Shown: one piece after another, positions 16,674-26,170 of the stretch
How positions within the stretch are numbered: position 1 is the first letter of the stretch
Layout: every line of letters begins with the position of its first letter
Source of the DNA: JBEKCD01 sp050015055
GTDB lineage: Archaea; Thermoproteota; Bathyarchaeia; Bathyarchaeales; Bathycorpusculaceae
Length of the DNA stretch: 64,000 nt
Reading direction: 5' to 3'
NCBI GenBank assembly: GCA_050015055.1
Contig: JBEKCD010000014.1
Coordinates: 47,613-111,612, forward strand
The notes under the pieces: generated by a model
What the model saw: the letters and a program-made list of their open reading frames with translations, nothing else
Told to the model about the DNA's origin: nothing
Database searches by the model: none
Translations under genes and position numbers: made by a program

Positions 16674-17174
16674 ATGTTTCAAGCCTTTCTTGACATTCCA
16701 CTCAAGAGCGTTCCTTTCTCGACGGTTTTCATACTCAGTCTGTCCGCAGCGATTTCTTTGCTTACAACGTTGGTTAACAGGCGTTTTACAAATCCTGAGA
16801 AATCAAGAGCTTGGAGGAAGGAGATTTCGGATTGGAACAAGGATCTTCGTGCTGCAAGGGGGGGTAAAGACAAGAAAACTCTGGAGAAGGTCATGAAGAA
16901 GCAGCAATATATTATGCAGCTTCAGTCAAAGATGATGTGGCAATCGATGAAAGTCTCGCTTCTGTTTCTGGTGCCGCTTTTCCTAATGTGGCAGATTCTG
17001 GGGGGTTTCTACGGGCCAGCGGCAATTGCGTATCTGCCGGGCATGGGAAATCAGTTGGTATTGCCGATTCTTAATATCGCCTTTTCTTCTCTCTTCTGGT
17101 GGTATTTGCTGTGTAGCCTTCTTTTCGGAACGGCGTTCCAGCATGTATTCAGGCTGATTGAGGTAAGTGAATAA
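16674..17174 (+). CDS. DUF106 membrane protein, EMC3/Oxa1-like insertase
   Basis: This 166-aa protein has one hydrophobic segment near the N-terminus and two near the C-terminus. A long charged helical region lies between them (EKSRAWRKEISDWNKDLRAAR, about residues 43-63). This is the archaeal DUF106 pattern, related to EMC3, TMCO1 and Oxa1/YidC insertases. Location after secY agrees with a role in membrane protein insertion. Confidence 0.9.
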   Translation: MFQAFLDIPLKSVPFSTVFILSLSAAISLLTTLVNRRFTNPEKSRAWRKEISDWNKDLRAARGGKDKKTLEKVMKKQQYIMQLQSKMMWQSMKVSLLFLVPLFLMWQILGGFYGPAAIAYLPGMGNQLVLPILNIAFSSLFWWYLLCSLLFGTAFQHVFRLIEVSE

Positions 17175-17175
17175 A

Positions 17176-17445
17176 ATGCCAAGACCAAGTTTACGTACCA
17201 GGAGCAAGAGACGAATCCACAAGACTCTGCCGGGCGGAAAAAAAACCACAGATTACAGAGGAAGGACTGCTACCCAGTCATGTTGCAGCCTTTGTGGCCG
17301 AAAGTTGACGGGTGTCTCGAACACTTCACCGTTGAAAACGCGCAAACTCAATCGGGGAAAGAGGAGAATCTGGCGTATGAACGGCGGCCAACTGTGCCAC
17401 GACTGTCTCAAAACAGCCCTCAAACAAGCTGCCAGAACGCTCTAA
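17176..17445 (+). CDS. rpl34e: Ribosomal protein eL34
   Basis: This 89-aa basic protein has a zinc ribbon (CCSLCGRKLTG ... CHDC) and the family start MPRPSLRTRSKRR. ATG 17176 is chosen because three extra upstream residues are unrelated to the family. It follows DUF106 as is usual in archaea. Confidence 0.94.
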   Translation: MPRPSLRTRSKRRIHKTLPGGKKTTDYRGRTATQSCCSLCGRKLTGVSNTSPLKTRKLNRGKRRIWRMNGGQLCHDCLKTALKQAARTL

Positions 17446-17471
17446 ATGACAATCCTCCCGAAGGCAACCTG

Positions 17472-18077
17472 ATGCTCTCACCTGAAAAGGGAAAGAGGAA
17501 GATTAGACAACCAACGGTCATCTGCATTGGAGGGATGGCCGGCAGTGGAAAAAGCACGCTGGCGAGAAAACTTGCTCATAAATACAAACTTAAGTATCTT
17601 TCAGGCGGAGACGCATTAAAAGCCTTAGCAGTGGAAGAAGGCTACAAATCCCTCGGGCCAGGGTGGTGGGAAAGCAGAGAAGGGATGCGTTTTTTGGAAG
17701 AAAGAGAGAAGGATCACAGGTTCGATGAGGCAGTCGACAGAAAGCTTTTGCAGATGGCGCGCAAAGGCAACGTAATCTTGGACAGTTGGACCATGCCTTG
17801 GCTGCTTACAGGCGCTTTCAAGATGTGGTTGGAGGCCTCTCCGGAAAAGAGGGCGGAGAGAATAGCTGGAAGAGACAAAATAGCCTTCGAAGAAGCTTTG
17901 AACGCCTTGAAGCGCAAGGAAAAACAGACAAAAGCGATATACAAGGAACTCTACGGTTTCAATCTGGAAGAAGACTTCGCGCCTTTCAATTTTATCTTGG
18001 ACACAAACAACCTGAAAAGCGACGAAGTTTTCCGGATCGTATGCCTGGTAATGGACAACGTCGTCCTCAAGTCGTAA
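17472..18077 (+). CDS. cmk: Cytidylate kinase, archaeal type
   Basis: This enzyme phosphorylates CMP and dCMP to the diphosphates. The P-loop GGMAGSGKSTLARKLA follows about 16 N-terminal residues. Further conserved features are YLSGGDALKALA, DSWTMPWLL and RIAGRDK. I take ATG 17472 as start (201 aa); the frame is open upstream but that part overlaps rpl34e. It ends the cluster. eL14 and Cbf5, which often follow, are not seen. Confidence 0.92.
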   Translation: MLSPEKGKRKIRQPTVICIGGMAGSGKSTLARKLAHKYKLKYLSGGDALKALAVEEGYKSLGPGWWESREGMRFLEEREKDHRFDEAVDRKLLQMARKGNVILDSWTMPWLLTGAFKMWLEASPEKRAERIAGRDKIAFEEALNALKRKEKQTKAIYKELYGFNLEEDFAPFNFILDTNNLKSDEVFRIVCLVMDNVVLKS

Positions 18078-18326
18078 AACTGTCGAAAACTTCAGATAGA
18101 CAGAAGCGATCATTTCCGGCACAAAACGTTACTTGCTGGAAAAAGAAGGGAAAAACGTGACTCGTAGGAGTTTTGGTTCATGCACCAGTTGCGATTGACG
18201 ACAAAAAAGACTCGACTTTGGTCCGCCCAGCGCGCGCTGGGAGACAATTTATTCTGGTAACGGAAACCGATGTGCTGCGAATTTCTTTACTCTCAAAGTG
18301 CTTCTTCATGTCGAAGCTTGGTTGTG
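18078..18326. other. Spacer with GC palindrome
   Basis: No coding sequence is supported on the plus strand. A perfect 16-bp palindrome (cccagcgcgcgctggg, 18226-18241) could form a hairpin. I looked for remains of eL14 or Cbf5, the genes expected after cmk, and saw none convincing. Confidence 0.5.
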
Positions 18327-18440
18327 TCACTCGATGTCTTCAAGTTCAATCGCTTGGCGCAATTTCTGAAGAATTTCGGCATCGGGCTTCTCTTCTACAG
18401 AATGTTCAAGGTCACGAAGCTCTAAAAACGTCCTCCGCAT
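18327..18440 (-). CDS. Small ORF of 37 aa, leaderless
   Basis: The 37-aa acidic peptide (MRRTFLELRDLEHSVEE...) has a clear TATA box on its own strand (ctatatatag, 18469-18478) about 30 nt before the ATG, the spacing of a leaderless archaeal transcript. Helical, no membrane segment, no known family. Support rests only on frame plus promoter spacing. Confidence 0.4.
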   Translation of the reverse strand: MRRTFLELRDLEHSVEEKPDAEILQKLRQAIELEDIE

Positions 18441-18634
18441 CTCGGAAGTTGTCTCTGTTTTGAATCTCTATATATAGCTTGTGCAGCATAATCTCCTTGC
18501 GCAAGCCTTTTTTTGTATTTCGCACTTGATATTCAGTTTTCGAAGAGGTCGGGTTTCTTCTGAGAGAGTGAGGAGACTGGGGTGGATTTGGCTGCTATTT
18601 AGAAGGCCGGGAACATCATTTCCGTCCTGCTAAA

Positions 18635-19699
18635 TCAAGAATTCTGCACTGGTTTCTTCTTCAAGAATAGTGTTGCGCTTCTCCATCTGTCGGCCGCTGC
18701 TTGCAGGTTGCCCACAACCGTTCCGTGGAGAGAATAAAAAATGTAACAGAGATATGTGCATCGTGTACAGTTGCCGTAGAGATGTCTTAGGCCTTCGAAT
18801 TTGTCGCTGTTCCAGAGATCGGGGAGGTCATCAATGAATGCTACTGGATCGTTAAGATGGCAACCGGCAACCCTGCCAAGGTTGTCTATCATGAAGAAGT
18901 TTTGAAGCGCGTGACATCTCCATGTCCTTTTATTCTCCGAGTAGAGGGTTTTTACGGCTTCGAGTATTCTGTTTGTGATGAGAATCTGACCGTTTTTCCT
19001 TTTGAGCGCGCCGAGAGAGTCGCACAGGTTAACCATGGCTTTTCTGTCTGTTATCACAAATTCGTCGTTTTGTTTTCCAATCTTGAATAATTGATCTCGT
19101 TTTTCCGACGGATCGAAAGAGTAGAGGCTGTACCACACTGGGATTTTCTTTGCCAGAAAGTAGTTGGTCATATCAGTTATTTCGTACAGATTGAGCTGGG
19201 AAATGGTTGGTGCCACGCCTACACGAATTCCCTCTTCGCTCAATTTTTCAACTGCTTGCATCGCTTTCTTTAATGCGCCTGGAACGCCTCTGATGTAGTC
19301 ATTTTTTCTAGGGTCCAAGCTGTCTATAGAAATTGCGACGAAGTCAGCGTGGCGCAGTGCATCAATCTTCTGGGCGGCCATGCTTCCATTGTCGTACACC
19401 GTTGTAATGAACAATCGTGAAGAATACTCTATTATCTCACCGATGTCTTCCCTCAGAAGAGGGTTTCCACCAGAAAGCACAATTTCCACGACGCCAAGTT
19501 CTTTGAGGACGTCTAATCCTTTCTTGATTTCTCTGGTTGACAGTCCTGCTGCGTCCTGTTCCTGCCAAACGTTGCATCCTCTGCAGCGGTAGTTGCATCT
19601 CCTTGTGAGCATCCATTGAGCGTGATAAGGTCTGTTGGGGGTTAATGAACGGACGATAATGCCTCTGGCTTTCTCCATCGTCGTCATCAGCGAACGCAC
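18635..19699 (-). CDS. Radical SAM protein with C-terminal cysteine cluster
   Basis: This 354-aa protein carries the SAM-cluster motif CNYRCRGC (C35, C39, C42), the GGNP motif and the TIM-barrel pattern. A C-terminal cysteine set (CHALQNFF, GCHLND, CTRCTYLC) resembles a SPASM-like auxiliary cluster region. Substrate is not evident. A TATA box (ttatataaaac on its strand, about 19724-19735) precedes it. Similar enzymes modify peptides, lipids or cofactors; no neighbour settles which. Confidence 0.8.
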   Translation of the reverse strand: MRSLMTTMEKARGIIVRSLTPNRPYHAQWMLTRRCNYRCRGCNVWQEQDAAGLSTREIKKGLDVLKELGVVEIVLSGGNPLLREDIGEIIEYSSRLFITTVYDNGSMAAQKIDALRHADFVAISIDSLDPRKNDYIRGVPGALKKAMQAVEKLSEEGIRVGVAPTISQLNLYEITDMTNYFLAKKIPVWYSLYSFDPSEKRDQLFKIGKQNDEFVITDRKAMVNLCDSLGALKRKNGQILITNRILEAVKTLYSENKRTWRCHALQNFFMIDNLGRVAGCHLNDPVAFIDDLPDLWNSDKFEGLRHLYGNCTRCTYLCYIFYSLHGTVVGNLQAAADRWRSATLFLKKKPVQNS

Positions 19700-19927
19700 G
19701 TACCTATTGAATCATGGTTTCAACTTGTTTTATATAAGTTTCTAATAAATCATTAAACAAACAGTGAGCAGAATTGCGAAAGCGGTAGTAGGCCTTGCCA
19801 AGCAAGTTGTGCTGGTTGAGGAGCCAATCGGATCGTATCTTGAGATAAGCATTTATTCTATGAGCGATTCAGAATGGTTTGTTTCAACTTAGGCCTAAGA
19901 ATGCCCTCGAACGGCGAGAGAGTGACC

Positions 19928-20665
19928 ATGATGAAGCCTGTGGACGTTGTGATACTCACGAAGAATAGTGAGAGACTGTTGAGGAAGTGTATCGATTCTG
20001 TTTACAGAAACGTGCCCGTCAACAGCCTGATTGTTGTTGATGGTTACTCCGATGACGGTACCCTGCAGATAGTGAAGGAGTTTCAGGAGAAGCATGGGAA
20101 TGTCATTTTTGTTCAGGACAAGGGAACCCGCGGTAGCGCCAGACAGAAAGCAATGAATGAGGTGAAGAGTGATTGGTTCATGTTTGTCGACAGCGATGTC
20201 ATTCTGTCCGAGAACTGGTTTGCTAATGCGGAAAAACTGATAAAAGATGACATAGGCGCGATTTGGGGAATCGAAATCTGGTCCGTACTGAGAAAAATGA
20301 AGATTCTGAAGCTTTTTGAAAGGGTTACATTGAAAATATTTGAAAAGAGAGGTGGGACACACGATTTGTTGGTTCGACGCAAAGCCGTTGAAGGCATCCA
20401 AGTGCCCTTTCACTTACATACTTACGAGGACGCGTACATCAAATCATGGATTTGTGAAAAAGGCTATAAAGTAATCGGGGTCTATGAACCGTACTGCTTT
20501 CACTTTCGACCGAATGCTGTATGGACCATCAGACAGAACATCGGCTTCATTGTAAGTGATATCAAGTTCGCTGTTCGCCACCCTTCACTTCTGCTTTCAT
20601 ACGGATTCTACACAAGCATCGTCATGTATCAAATCGTGTCACATAAGTGCAAACTGGTAAATTGA
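19928..20665 (+). CDS. Family 2 glycosyltransferase
   Basis: The GT-A fold is plain: VDVVILTKNSERLLRKCIDS at the start, then VVDGYSDDGT and FVDSDV (the DxD metal site). A C-terminal region carries YEDAYIKSWI. It would move a sugar from a nucleotide donor to a lipid, protein or glycan acceptor in the cytoplasm. No transmembrane helix is clear. In-frame ATGs exist at 19874, 19901 and 19931; I favour 19928/19931 after gagagagtgacc. Confidence 0.85.
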   Translation: MMKPVDVVILTKNSERLLRKCIDSVYRNVPVNSLIVVDGYSDDGTLQIVKEFQEKHGNVIFVQDKGTRGSARQKAMNEVKSDWFMFVDSDVILSENWFANAEKLIKDDIGAIWGIEIWSVLRKMKILKLFERVTLKIFEKRGGTHDLLVRRKAVEGIQVPFHLHTYEDAYIKSWICEKGYKVIGVYEPYCFHFRPNAVWTIRQNIGFIVSDIKFAVRHPSLLLSYGFYTSIVMYQIVSHKCKLVN

Positions 20666-20679
20666 TACAGCATGTCAGG

Positions 20680-21699
20680 CTAGGGGGTCGGAGAGCGTCT
20701 TAAGGCCTGCCAAAGCTGGTCAGCCACAGGTCTCACCAGAACCCCTGTCTTCCCATTTTCACGTACTATCAGTCGCTTTTCTGGCGAAGGAAGAAACTCT
20801 CCTATAGTTTCTGCGTGAATCATGTTTTTCTTCAACGTCTCCACAATCTTTTCGGCGAATGCCGGTTCGGCAGCAATTAGCAGGCTGCCTGAGGCTATTA
20901 GTTGAAGGGGGTCTATTCGATAGAAATCGCATATCCTCGCAGTTTCGGGTTCCACTCTTATCTTTTCACTGAAGACTCTCACGCCTAGGTTTGAAGCGTC
21001 TGCTATCTCATGTACTGCTCCGGTGACGCCTCCCTCTGTTGGATCATGCATAGCATGTACCCCTCCCGTTTCAAAGGCTGTTATCGCGTCTTTCACGACG
21101 CTGATTTGCCTGTAAAATTGTTTTGCACTTTTTATCGTTGTAGCACTCAGTGCTTTTTTCAGCTGCTTTTCTCGATCCGACGCAAGAATAGCAGTGCCTT
21201 CGATTGCTGCACTCTTGGTTAAAATCAGTTTGTCGTTGGGTTTAGCTCCTCCGGCAGTTACGTATTTTCCCTTTTCTGTTATGCCTATCATACAGCCTAC
21301 TACTATCGGGTTTTCTAGTCCTGGAGTTGTCTCGCAGTGTCCTCCGACGATGGCGATTCGTAGTTCTCTTGCAGCTCGACTCATTTGAACGCTAATGGTT
21401 TCAACGATTTTCTCATGGGCATTTTCAGGAAGCAGAATGCATGAGAGGAAGAATGCAGGCTCGACGCCGAAAGTGGCAATATCATTGGCGTTGATGTTCA
21501 CGGCAAGCCAGCCGATGCGCTCTGTTGCTCCAGTTATGGGGTCCATGGAAGCAATCAGGAATTTGCTACCAATGTTGATAACTGTGCCATCTATCCCTGC
21601 TGAAGGGCCTAAAACAACTTCGTCACGCCTGAAACCCAGGTTCTTGAACACTACTTCTTTCAACAGATCCAGGGGGATTTTCCCAGGTGGCAGTTCCAT
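20680..21699 (-). CDS. AIR synthase-family protein (HypE/ThiL/PurM-like)
   Basis: This 339-aa protein has the two-domain AIR-synthase fold: DPITGATERIGWLAVNINANDIATFG for ATP/metal binding and HDPTEGGVTGAVHEIAD in the second half. It is not HypE proper: it lacks the C-terminal PRIC cysteine and a true hypE lies at 4.6 kb. It follows the ECF substrate-binding gene by 12 bp, so the two form an operon. A kinase acting on the imported vitamin or precursor is possible but unproven. Confidence 0.8.
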   Translation of the reverse strand: MELPPGKIPLDLLKEVVFKNLGFRRDEVVLGPSAGIDGTVINIGSKFLIASMDPITGATERIGWLAVNINANDIATFGVEPAFFLSCILLPENAHEKIVETISVQMSRAARELRIAIVGGHCETTPGLENPIVVGCMIGITEKGKYVTAGGAKPNDKLILTKSAAIEGTAILASDREKQLKKALSATTIKSAKQFYRQISVVKDAITAFETGGVHAMHDPTEGGVTGAVHEIADASNLGVRVFSEKIRVEPETARICDFYRIDPLQLIASGSLLIAAEPAFAEKIVETLKKNMIHAETIGEFLPSPEKRLIVRENGKTGVLVRPVADQLWQALRRSPTP

Positions 21700-21711
21700 T
21701 TTGAGCCCTTC

Positions 21712-22464
21712 TCAACCAGTTGCTGTTGTCTGAGCCCTAAGCTGTGGAAGACTTCTCAGGACGATTCTCACGATTGGCAATGCGACAATTAGACCTATCA
21801 TCATTTGACCCAGGTTTACTGGAATTTCGACTGCGGCAGTCGCGTCGCCAAGTACGAGTCGTTCGTAGAGGAAGTATCCAGCAACCATCTCTAATCCCCC
21901 GATCATTATTGAAAGAATCGCTTGGCCTGTTTCCTGTTGAGCTTTGAACCCCATGTACACGATGAGCAGGGCAGCAACAGCTCCGGCGAGATACCACACT
22001 GGGAAGGGAACGGAGACAACGAAGTTGGGCGATGATGGTGGAGGCTGGCCAAGGTATAGTTGGATTTGCCCATAATAGAGGGAGCCCGTCACTGCAAGCA
22101 ACATACCCACAATTACTCCCAGAAACACTGTGAACATTCTCCAATGGGATTTTGAGGTCTTCCTGAAGGTTCTGTTCAAGAGTCCCACGATAGCTCCCTC
22201 GCAACCCTTTACGATCAACGTTCCAGGTGCGAATTGAGCAGCTACAATCATGTCTGATATTGATGCGCCGACGCCACCTGCAAAGGCACCCACGCGCGGG
22301 CCGAAAAGCAGTGCAGCGATGTAGATTACTATTTCACCCACATTGAAATATCCGCCTGTTGCAGGAACGCCAAGCGTGAGAACCAGCGTCGTTACACATG
22401 TGAGAGCGGCGAAAACAGCAGCGATTGCGAGTTGGACGAATCTTGAGGAATCTTGTGATTTCAT
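21712..22464 (-). CDS. ECF transporter S component
   Basis: This 250-aa integral membrane protein has about six hydrophobic helices. The segment VGEIVIYIAALLFGPRVGAF is typical of energy-coupling-factor S components, which bind vitamins or their precursors. The EcfA ATPases and EcfT are not in the window, as is usual for shared-module ECF systems. The ligand cannot be read from sequence. It is first in an operon with the AIR-synthase-like gene. Confidence 0.82.
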   Translation of the reverse strand: MKSQDSSRFVQLAIAAVFAALTCVTTLVLTLGVPATGGYFNVGEIVIYIAALLFGPRVGAFAGGVGASISDMIVAAQFAPGTLIVKGCEGAIVGLLNRTFRKTSKSHWRMFTVFLGVIVGMLLAVTGSLYYGQIQLYLGQPPPSSPNFVVSVPFPVWYLAGAVAALLIVYMGFKAQQETGQAILSIMIGGLEMVAGYFLYERLVLGDATAAVEIPVNLGQMMIGLIVALPIVRIVLRSLPQLRAQTTATG

Positions 22465-22628
22465 GCTAAACCCTGCTAGAGTAGTATAATGATCGTCATG
22501 CTGTCTTTAGGTTTTCGCAGAATTGTTGCTGAAACATGTGAGCTTGAAGATTCTGCGGGCAATCTGAAATGGGAAAGCCTAAATGCAGGTCTCGCGATGT
22601 TAGGTAGCGAAGTTTGGAGTTGACCCTC

Positions 22629-23012
22629 ATGAGTGAGGACAAGATCAGAGAAGATCCCGTTAGATTGCATAAGCAAGCAAATACACTCTTTGAAGGTGGC
22701 AAGTACAAGGAGGCTATGGAAATCTTTGAGAAGACTACTGAATTGTATTACAAGGTACAGAACTTTTTTGATTCCACATCGATGTGCTATAAGGCTGGTG
22801 AATGCGCGTTTGCACTCAAGAATTATGAGAAGGCCGCTGAGCTCTTCACGAAGTCGGCTGATTTGTCTTTCCAGAAGGGATTTGACAGGTTCGGGGTCAG
22901 CGCGCTAGAATATGCAAGAGACAGTTACAAGGCCATGGACAAGAAGGCTAAGGTTAAGGAACTGGAGAAGAAGATAAAAGAGGTTAAAGGGAAGCTGGAA
23001 GCTTCTTTCTAG
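22629..23012 (+). CDS. TPR-repeat protein
   Basis: This 127-aa helical protein has TPR-like repeats (ANTLFEGGKYKEAMEIFEKT, KAGECAFALKNYEKAAELFT) and a lysine/glutamate-rich C-terminal helix. Such proteins act as protein-binding scaffolds. ATG 22629 (MSEDK) is preferred to TTG 22614. It precedes the DNA ligase on the same strand, with no sign of shared function. Confidence 0.75.
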   Translation: MSEDKIREDPVRLHKQANTLFEGGKYKEAMEIFEKTTELYYKVQNFFDSTSMCYKAGECAFALKNYEKAAELFTKSADLSFQKGFDRFGVSALEYARDSYKAMDKKAKVKELEKKIKEVKGKLEASF

Positions 23013-23118
23013 GTCCCAAGAGTCAGTAATCCATCGCACTTTTTCCGCGTGATCGATTAAGGCTTATCTCTTCAGTGGCGCAAATCTGGAGATTGAGTTT
23101 GACATTAAGGCTGAATTT

Positions 23119-24813
23119 ATGTCTACCAGTTTTAGGGCTTTGGCAGAGTTGGGTGAAAAACTGGAAGCTACGAGAAAGCGTCTTTTTATGATAGATGTTG
23201 TCTCAGAATTCCTAGAGCATCTGGAGTTCAAAGAGATTGAGCCTGCTGTTTCGATGCTATTGGGAAGGCCTTTTCCAAAATGGAGTCCGCAAACTCTTGA
23301 TGTCAGCTGGGCCACGTTGAGCGAGATTATAGAGCGAACAACAGGGGTTGAATGGAACATTTTCGAAGAGGCCTTCCGTAAATCCGGAGACATCGGTTCA
23401 GCGACAAAAACGGTTTTTGAGAACAGCAAAGTCAAACGGCAAGCTGTGCTCTTCGAGGAAGCATTAACATTATTGGAGGTCAGGCGCAGTCTGAAAGCTA
23501 TAGCTGAAACAGTGGGTTACGGTTCTAGGGAGAGAAAAGAGAGGTTGATAGCGGCCTTGCTGAGCCGGTGTTCGTCTGTTGAAGCCAAATACTTGGTAAA
23601 GGTTCTCATAGGTGAGATGCGAACGGGTTTTCACGGAGGGCTGATGGAACAAGCAGTTTCCAAGGCTTTTGAGACTCCCTTGAAGGTGGTCCAAGAAGCA
23701 ACGATGATTGTGGGCGATATTGGTGAAGTCGCCTCGATTGTTAAGACTCAAGGAGTGGATGGATTGGCCACGCTTGGCTTCGAAGTCTTCAGGCCCGTCA
23801 ACCTTATGCTTGCACAGATGGCAGACGGTGTTGAGGAAGCCTTGGTCGAGCACGGCGGCGCGACGGCTTTTGAGTTCAAGTACGACGGGGCCCGAGTTCA
23901 GATTCACAAGTCGGGCGATGAGGTGAGGATTTTCAGCCGAAGGTTGACGGATGTTACTGAAAGTCTGCCTGAGGTTGTGGGGTTGGTCAAGATGAATATC
24001 AAGGGGAAGGAGGCAATTATCGAGGGCGAAGCGATAGCCGTCGACAATTCAGGTTGTCCAATTCCTTTTCAGTATCTCATGCGCAGGTTCAGGAGAGTTC
24101 ATTCTGTGCAGGACATGGTGGCAAAGATTCCTGTGAGGCTTTTCCTGTTCGATATTCTGTTTCTTGATGGGATGAGCCTCATATCAGCGCCTTACACGCA
24201 GAGAAGGTTATTGCTTGCTGAGCATGCTGGGCAGATACCTTTGACGGTGCAGATGGTGACGGACAAGGTTGAGGAGGCTCAGCGATTTTTGGAGCAGGCT
24301 ATGAGCGAGGGGCATGAGGGGCTTATGGCCAAGAGGATTAACAGTGGGTACACGCCTGGTATGCGGGGAAAAAATTGGCTTAAGATTAAACCGGTTCTTG
24401 AAACTCTGGACTTGGCCATCGTTGCAGCTGAGTATGGTTATGGCCGTAGGCACGAATGGTTGTCAGATTATTATCTGGCAGCACGCGATGTGGAGACAGG
24501 CGAATTTCTTCCTGTTGGAAAAACCTTCAAGGGACTGACTGACGCCGAAATCATCGAAACGACAAATCGACTCAAGCAACTGGCAGTAAGAAGAGAGCGT
24601 GGAAGAATCGTTGTCCTTCCAAGGGTGGTCGTTGAAGTTGCCTACAACGAGATTCAGAAAAGCCCGAAGTATGAGTGCGGTATGGCGTTGCGGTTTGCCA
24701 GAATAACCCGCAAAAGAGAGGATAAAGCCCCAGAGAACGTCGACACGATACAGAAGGTCAGAGAAATCTATGAGAGACAGTTCCTGAAAAAAGGTAGATA
24801 TAAGACTAGTTGA
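23119..24813 (+). CDS. lig: ATP-dependent DNA ligase
   Basis: This 564-aa replicative archaeal ligase seals nicks during replication and repair. An N-terminal DNA-binding domain precedes the adenylation motif EFKYDGARVQIH, with nucleophile K254. Downstream motifs EGEAIAVD, RLFLFDILFLDG, EGLMAKR and NWLKIKP are in order, followed by an OB domain. Length is normal for the family. The stop overlaps a possible TTG start of the next gene. Confidence 0.97.
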   Translation: MSTSFRALAELGEKLEATRKRLFMIDVVSEFLEHLEFKEIEPAVSMLLGRPFPKWSPQTLDVSWATLSEIIERTTGVEWNIFEEAFRKSGDIGSATKTVFENSKVKRQAVLFEEALTLLEVRRSLKAIAETVGYGSRERKERLIAALLSRCSSVEAKYLVKVLIGEMRTGFHGGLMEQAVSKAFETPLKVVQEATMIVGDIGEVASIVKTQGVDGLATLGFEVFRPVNLMLAQMADGVEEALVEHGGATAFEFKYDGARVQIHKSGDEVRIFSRRLTDVTESLPEVVGLVKMNIKGKEAIIEGEAIAVDNSGCPIPFQYLMRRFRRVHSVQDMVAKIPVRLFLFDILFLDGMSLISAPYTQRRLLLAEHAGQIPLTVQMVTDKVEEAQRFLEQAMSEGHEGLMAKRINSGYTPGMRGKNWLKIKPVLETLDLAIVAAEYGYGRRHEWLSDYYLAARDVETGEFLPVGKTFKGLTDAEIIETTNRLKQLAVRRERGRIVVLPRVVVEVAYNEIQKSPKYECGMALRFARITRKREDKAPENVDTIQKVREIYERQFLKKGRYKTS

Positions 24814-24842
24814 CAGCAGAAATAGACGGGGGAGCCTGTGTC

Positions 24843-25883
24843 ATGGCTAAAGAACACGAGTCAATCGGATACTTGGAGTATTACGCGCGGCAAATTGTTC
24901 TGAAAGAACTCGGCCGTAGCGGACAGAAAAAACTTGCGCAATCAAAAGTCGCGGTCGTTGGACTTGGGGGTTTAGGTTCGATATCATCGTTGTACCTGGC
25001 ACTAGCAGGAGTTGGACGTCTGCGTCTAATCGATCAGGACACGGTTGAAGTCAGCAATCTTCATAGACAAGTACTGTACACGCCTGACGATTTGCACTTT
25101 CCGAAGGTCGAGGTTGCTGCCAGAAGGTTGCAGAAAACTAACCCGTTCGCTAAGGTTGAGGCAGTTTCGGAGAATTTAAATGCGAGCAACGTTGAAAAGC
25201 TGCTCGCGGGCGTCGACTGCGTCGTCGATGGCCTAGACAGCATGCAAACGAGATACCTCATCAACCGTTCTTGCGTAAGGCTTGGGATTCCATACGTTTT
25301 CGGAGCAGCAGTAGGACTCGAAGGAAACCTGTCTGTTTTCGTTTCTCCCGACACCCCCTGCCTTGAATGCATCCTGCCAGACGTGGAAGACGATTTCTTG
25401 TCGACGTGCGACGTTCGAGGTGTGCTCGGGGCTACGGCGGGCATAATTGGAACTATGCAGGCGATGGAAACCATAAAGGTTCTTGCCGGGATGGGCTCCG
25501 CCTTGAAGGGCAAGCTGATGATATGCGACTTCAGCGATATGTACTTCACGACCATAGACATCTACTCAAGAGACGGTTGTCCCACGTGTCAAGGCAAGGA
25601 AATATCGGGTGAGACGAAGAAAAGGCTCGTATGGCTGTGTGGACGAAACACAATCAACGTAAACCCAGATAGACCGTTAAAAAGGGACCTCACTCAAGTC
25701 TATGAGACGATCAGACGCCACTATAATGTACGAGTAAAATCCAAGCTTGCGATAGTGTTCGACTACAAGAGCTTCGAAATAAGCCTATTCACTGGGGGAA
25801 GGATGCTGATAAAGAACGCAAAGGACGAAGAATCGGCCCTGAGCGTTTATAGAGAGATACGAAAGAAGATTGAAAACGGCTGA
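24843..25883 (+). CDS. E1-like adenylating enzyme, ThiF/MoeB/HesA family
   Basis: This enzyme adenylates the C-terminus of ubiquitin-like or sulfur-carrier proteins. The nucleotide-binding GLGGLGS, the RQVLYTPDD motif and two zinc CxxC pairs (CLEC and CPTC) are present. STCDVRGVLG provides the candidate catalytic cysteine. A C-terminal region of about 85 residues beyond the core may be a carrier-like domain. ATG 24843 has ggggg ag upstream; TTG 24810 is an alternative. It follows lig closely. Confidence 0.88.
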   Translation: MAKEHESIGYLEYYARQIVLKELGRSGQKKLAQSKVAVVGLGGLGSISSLYLALAGVGRLRLIDQDTVEVSNLHRQVLYTPDDLHFPKVEVAARRLQKTNPFAKVEAVSENLNASNVEKLLAGVDCVVDGLDSMQTRYLINRSCVRLGIPYVFGAAVGLEGNLSVFVSPDTPCLECILPDVEDDFLSTCDVRGVLGATAGIIGTMQAMETIKVLAGMGSALKGKLMICDFSDMYFTTIDIYSRDGCPTCQGKEISGETKKRLVWLCGRNTINVNPDRPLKRDLTQVYETIRRHYNVRVKSKLAIVFDYKSFEISLFTGGRMLIKNAKDEESALSVYREIRKKIENG

Positions 25884-25920
25884 CAACCTATTTATCGGAG
25901 GCCAAAAAGATATGTAAGTT

Positions 25921-25993
25921 GCCGGGGTGGCCGAACCGTTCAGGCGGCGGCCTGCAGAGCCGCTATATATGGGTTCAACTCCCATCCCCGGCT
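25921..25993 (+). tRNA. tRNA-Cys (GCA)
   Basis: All four stems fold: acceptor GCCGGGG/CCCCGGC, anticodon stem GCGGC/GCCGC with loop CTGCAGA (GCA at 25954-25956), T stem ATGGG/CCCAT. Discriminator is T73 and CCA is not encoded. Its 3' end is duplicated at 27220-27243. Confidence 0.97.
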
Positions 25994-25994
25994 C
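25971..25994 (+). repeat. tRNA-Cys 3' end, left copy of att-like direct repeat
   Basis: These 24 bases match 27220-27243 at 21 positions. The repeat covers the T arm and acceptor 3' strand, the part of tRNA genes used as att sites by archaeal elements. Confidence 0.55.
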
Positions 25995-26170
25995 TTATTA
26001 CTGAGAAAGGAGCGTTCTACAGACTTATTCTATACCATCAGTTCTCTACCATCTCACCATCAGTCTCTAGCACGCGCGGTGAAAGACGGCAAATTCGAGA
26101 TTTGGTTATACGGTATGCGCCAACCAAAAGACATTAAGCATTGAGAGTGGGCTCCATACAGGGGGAGAAG

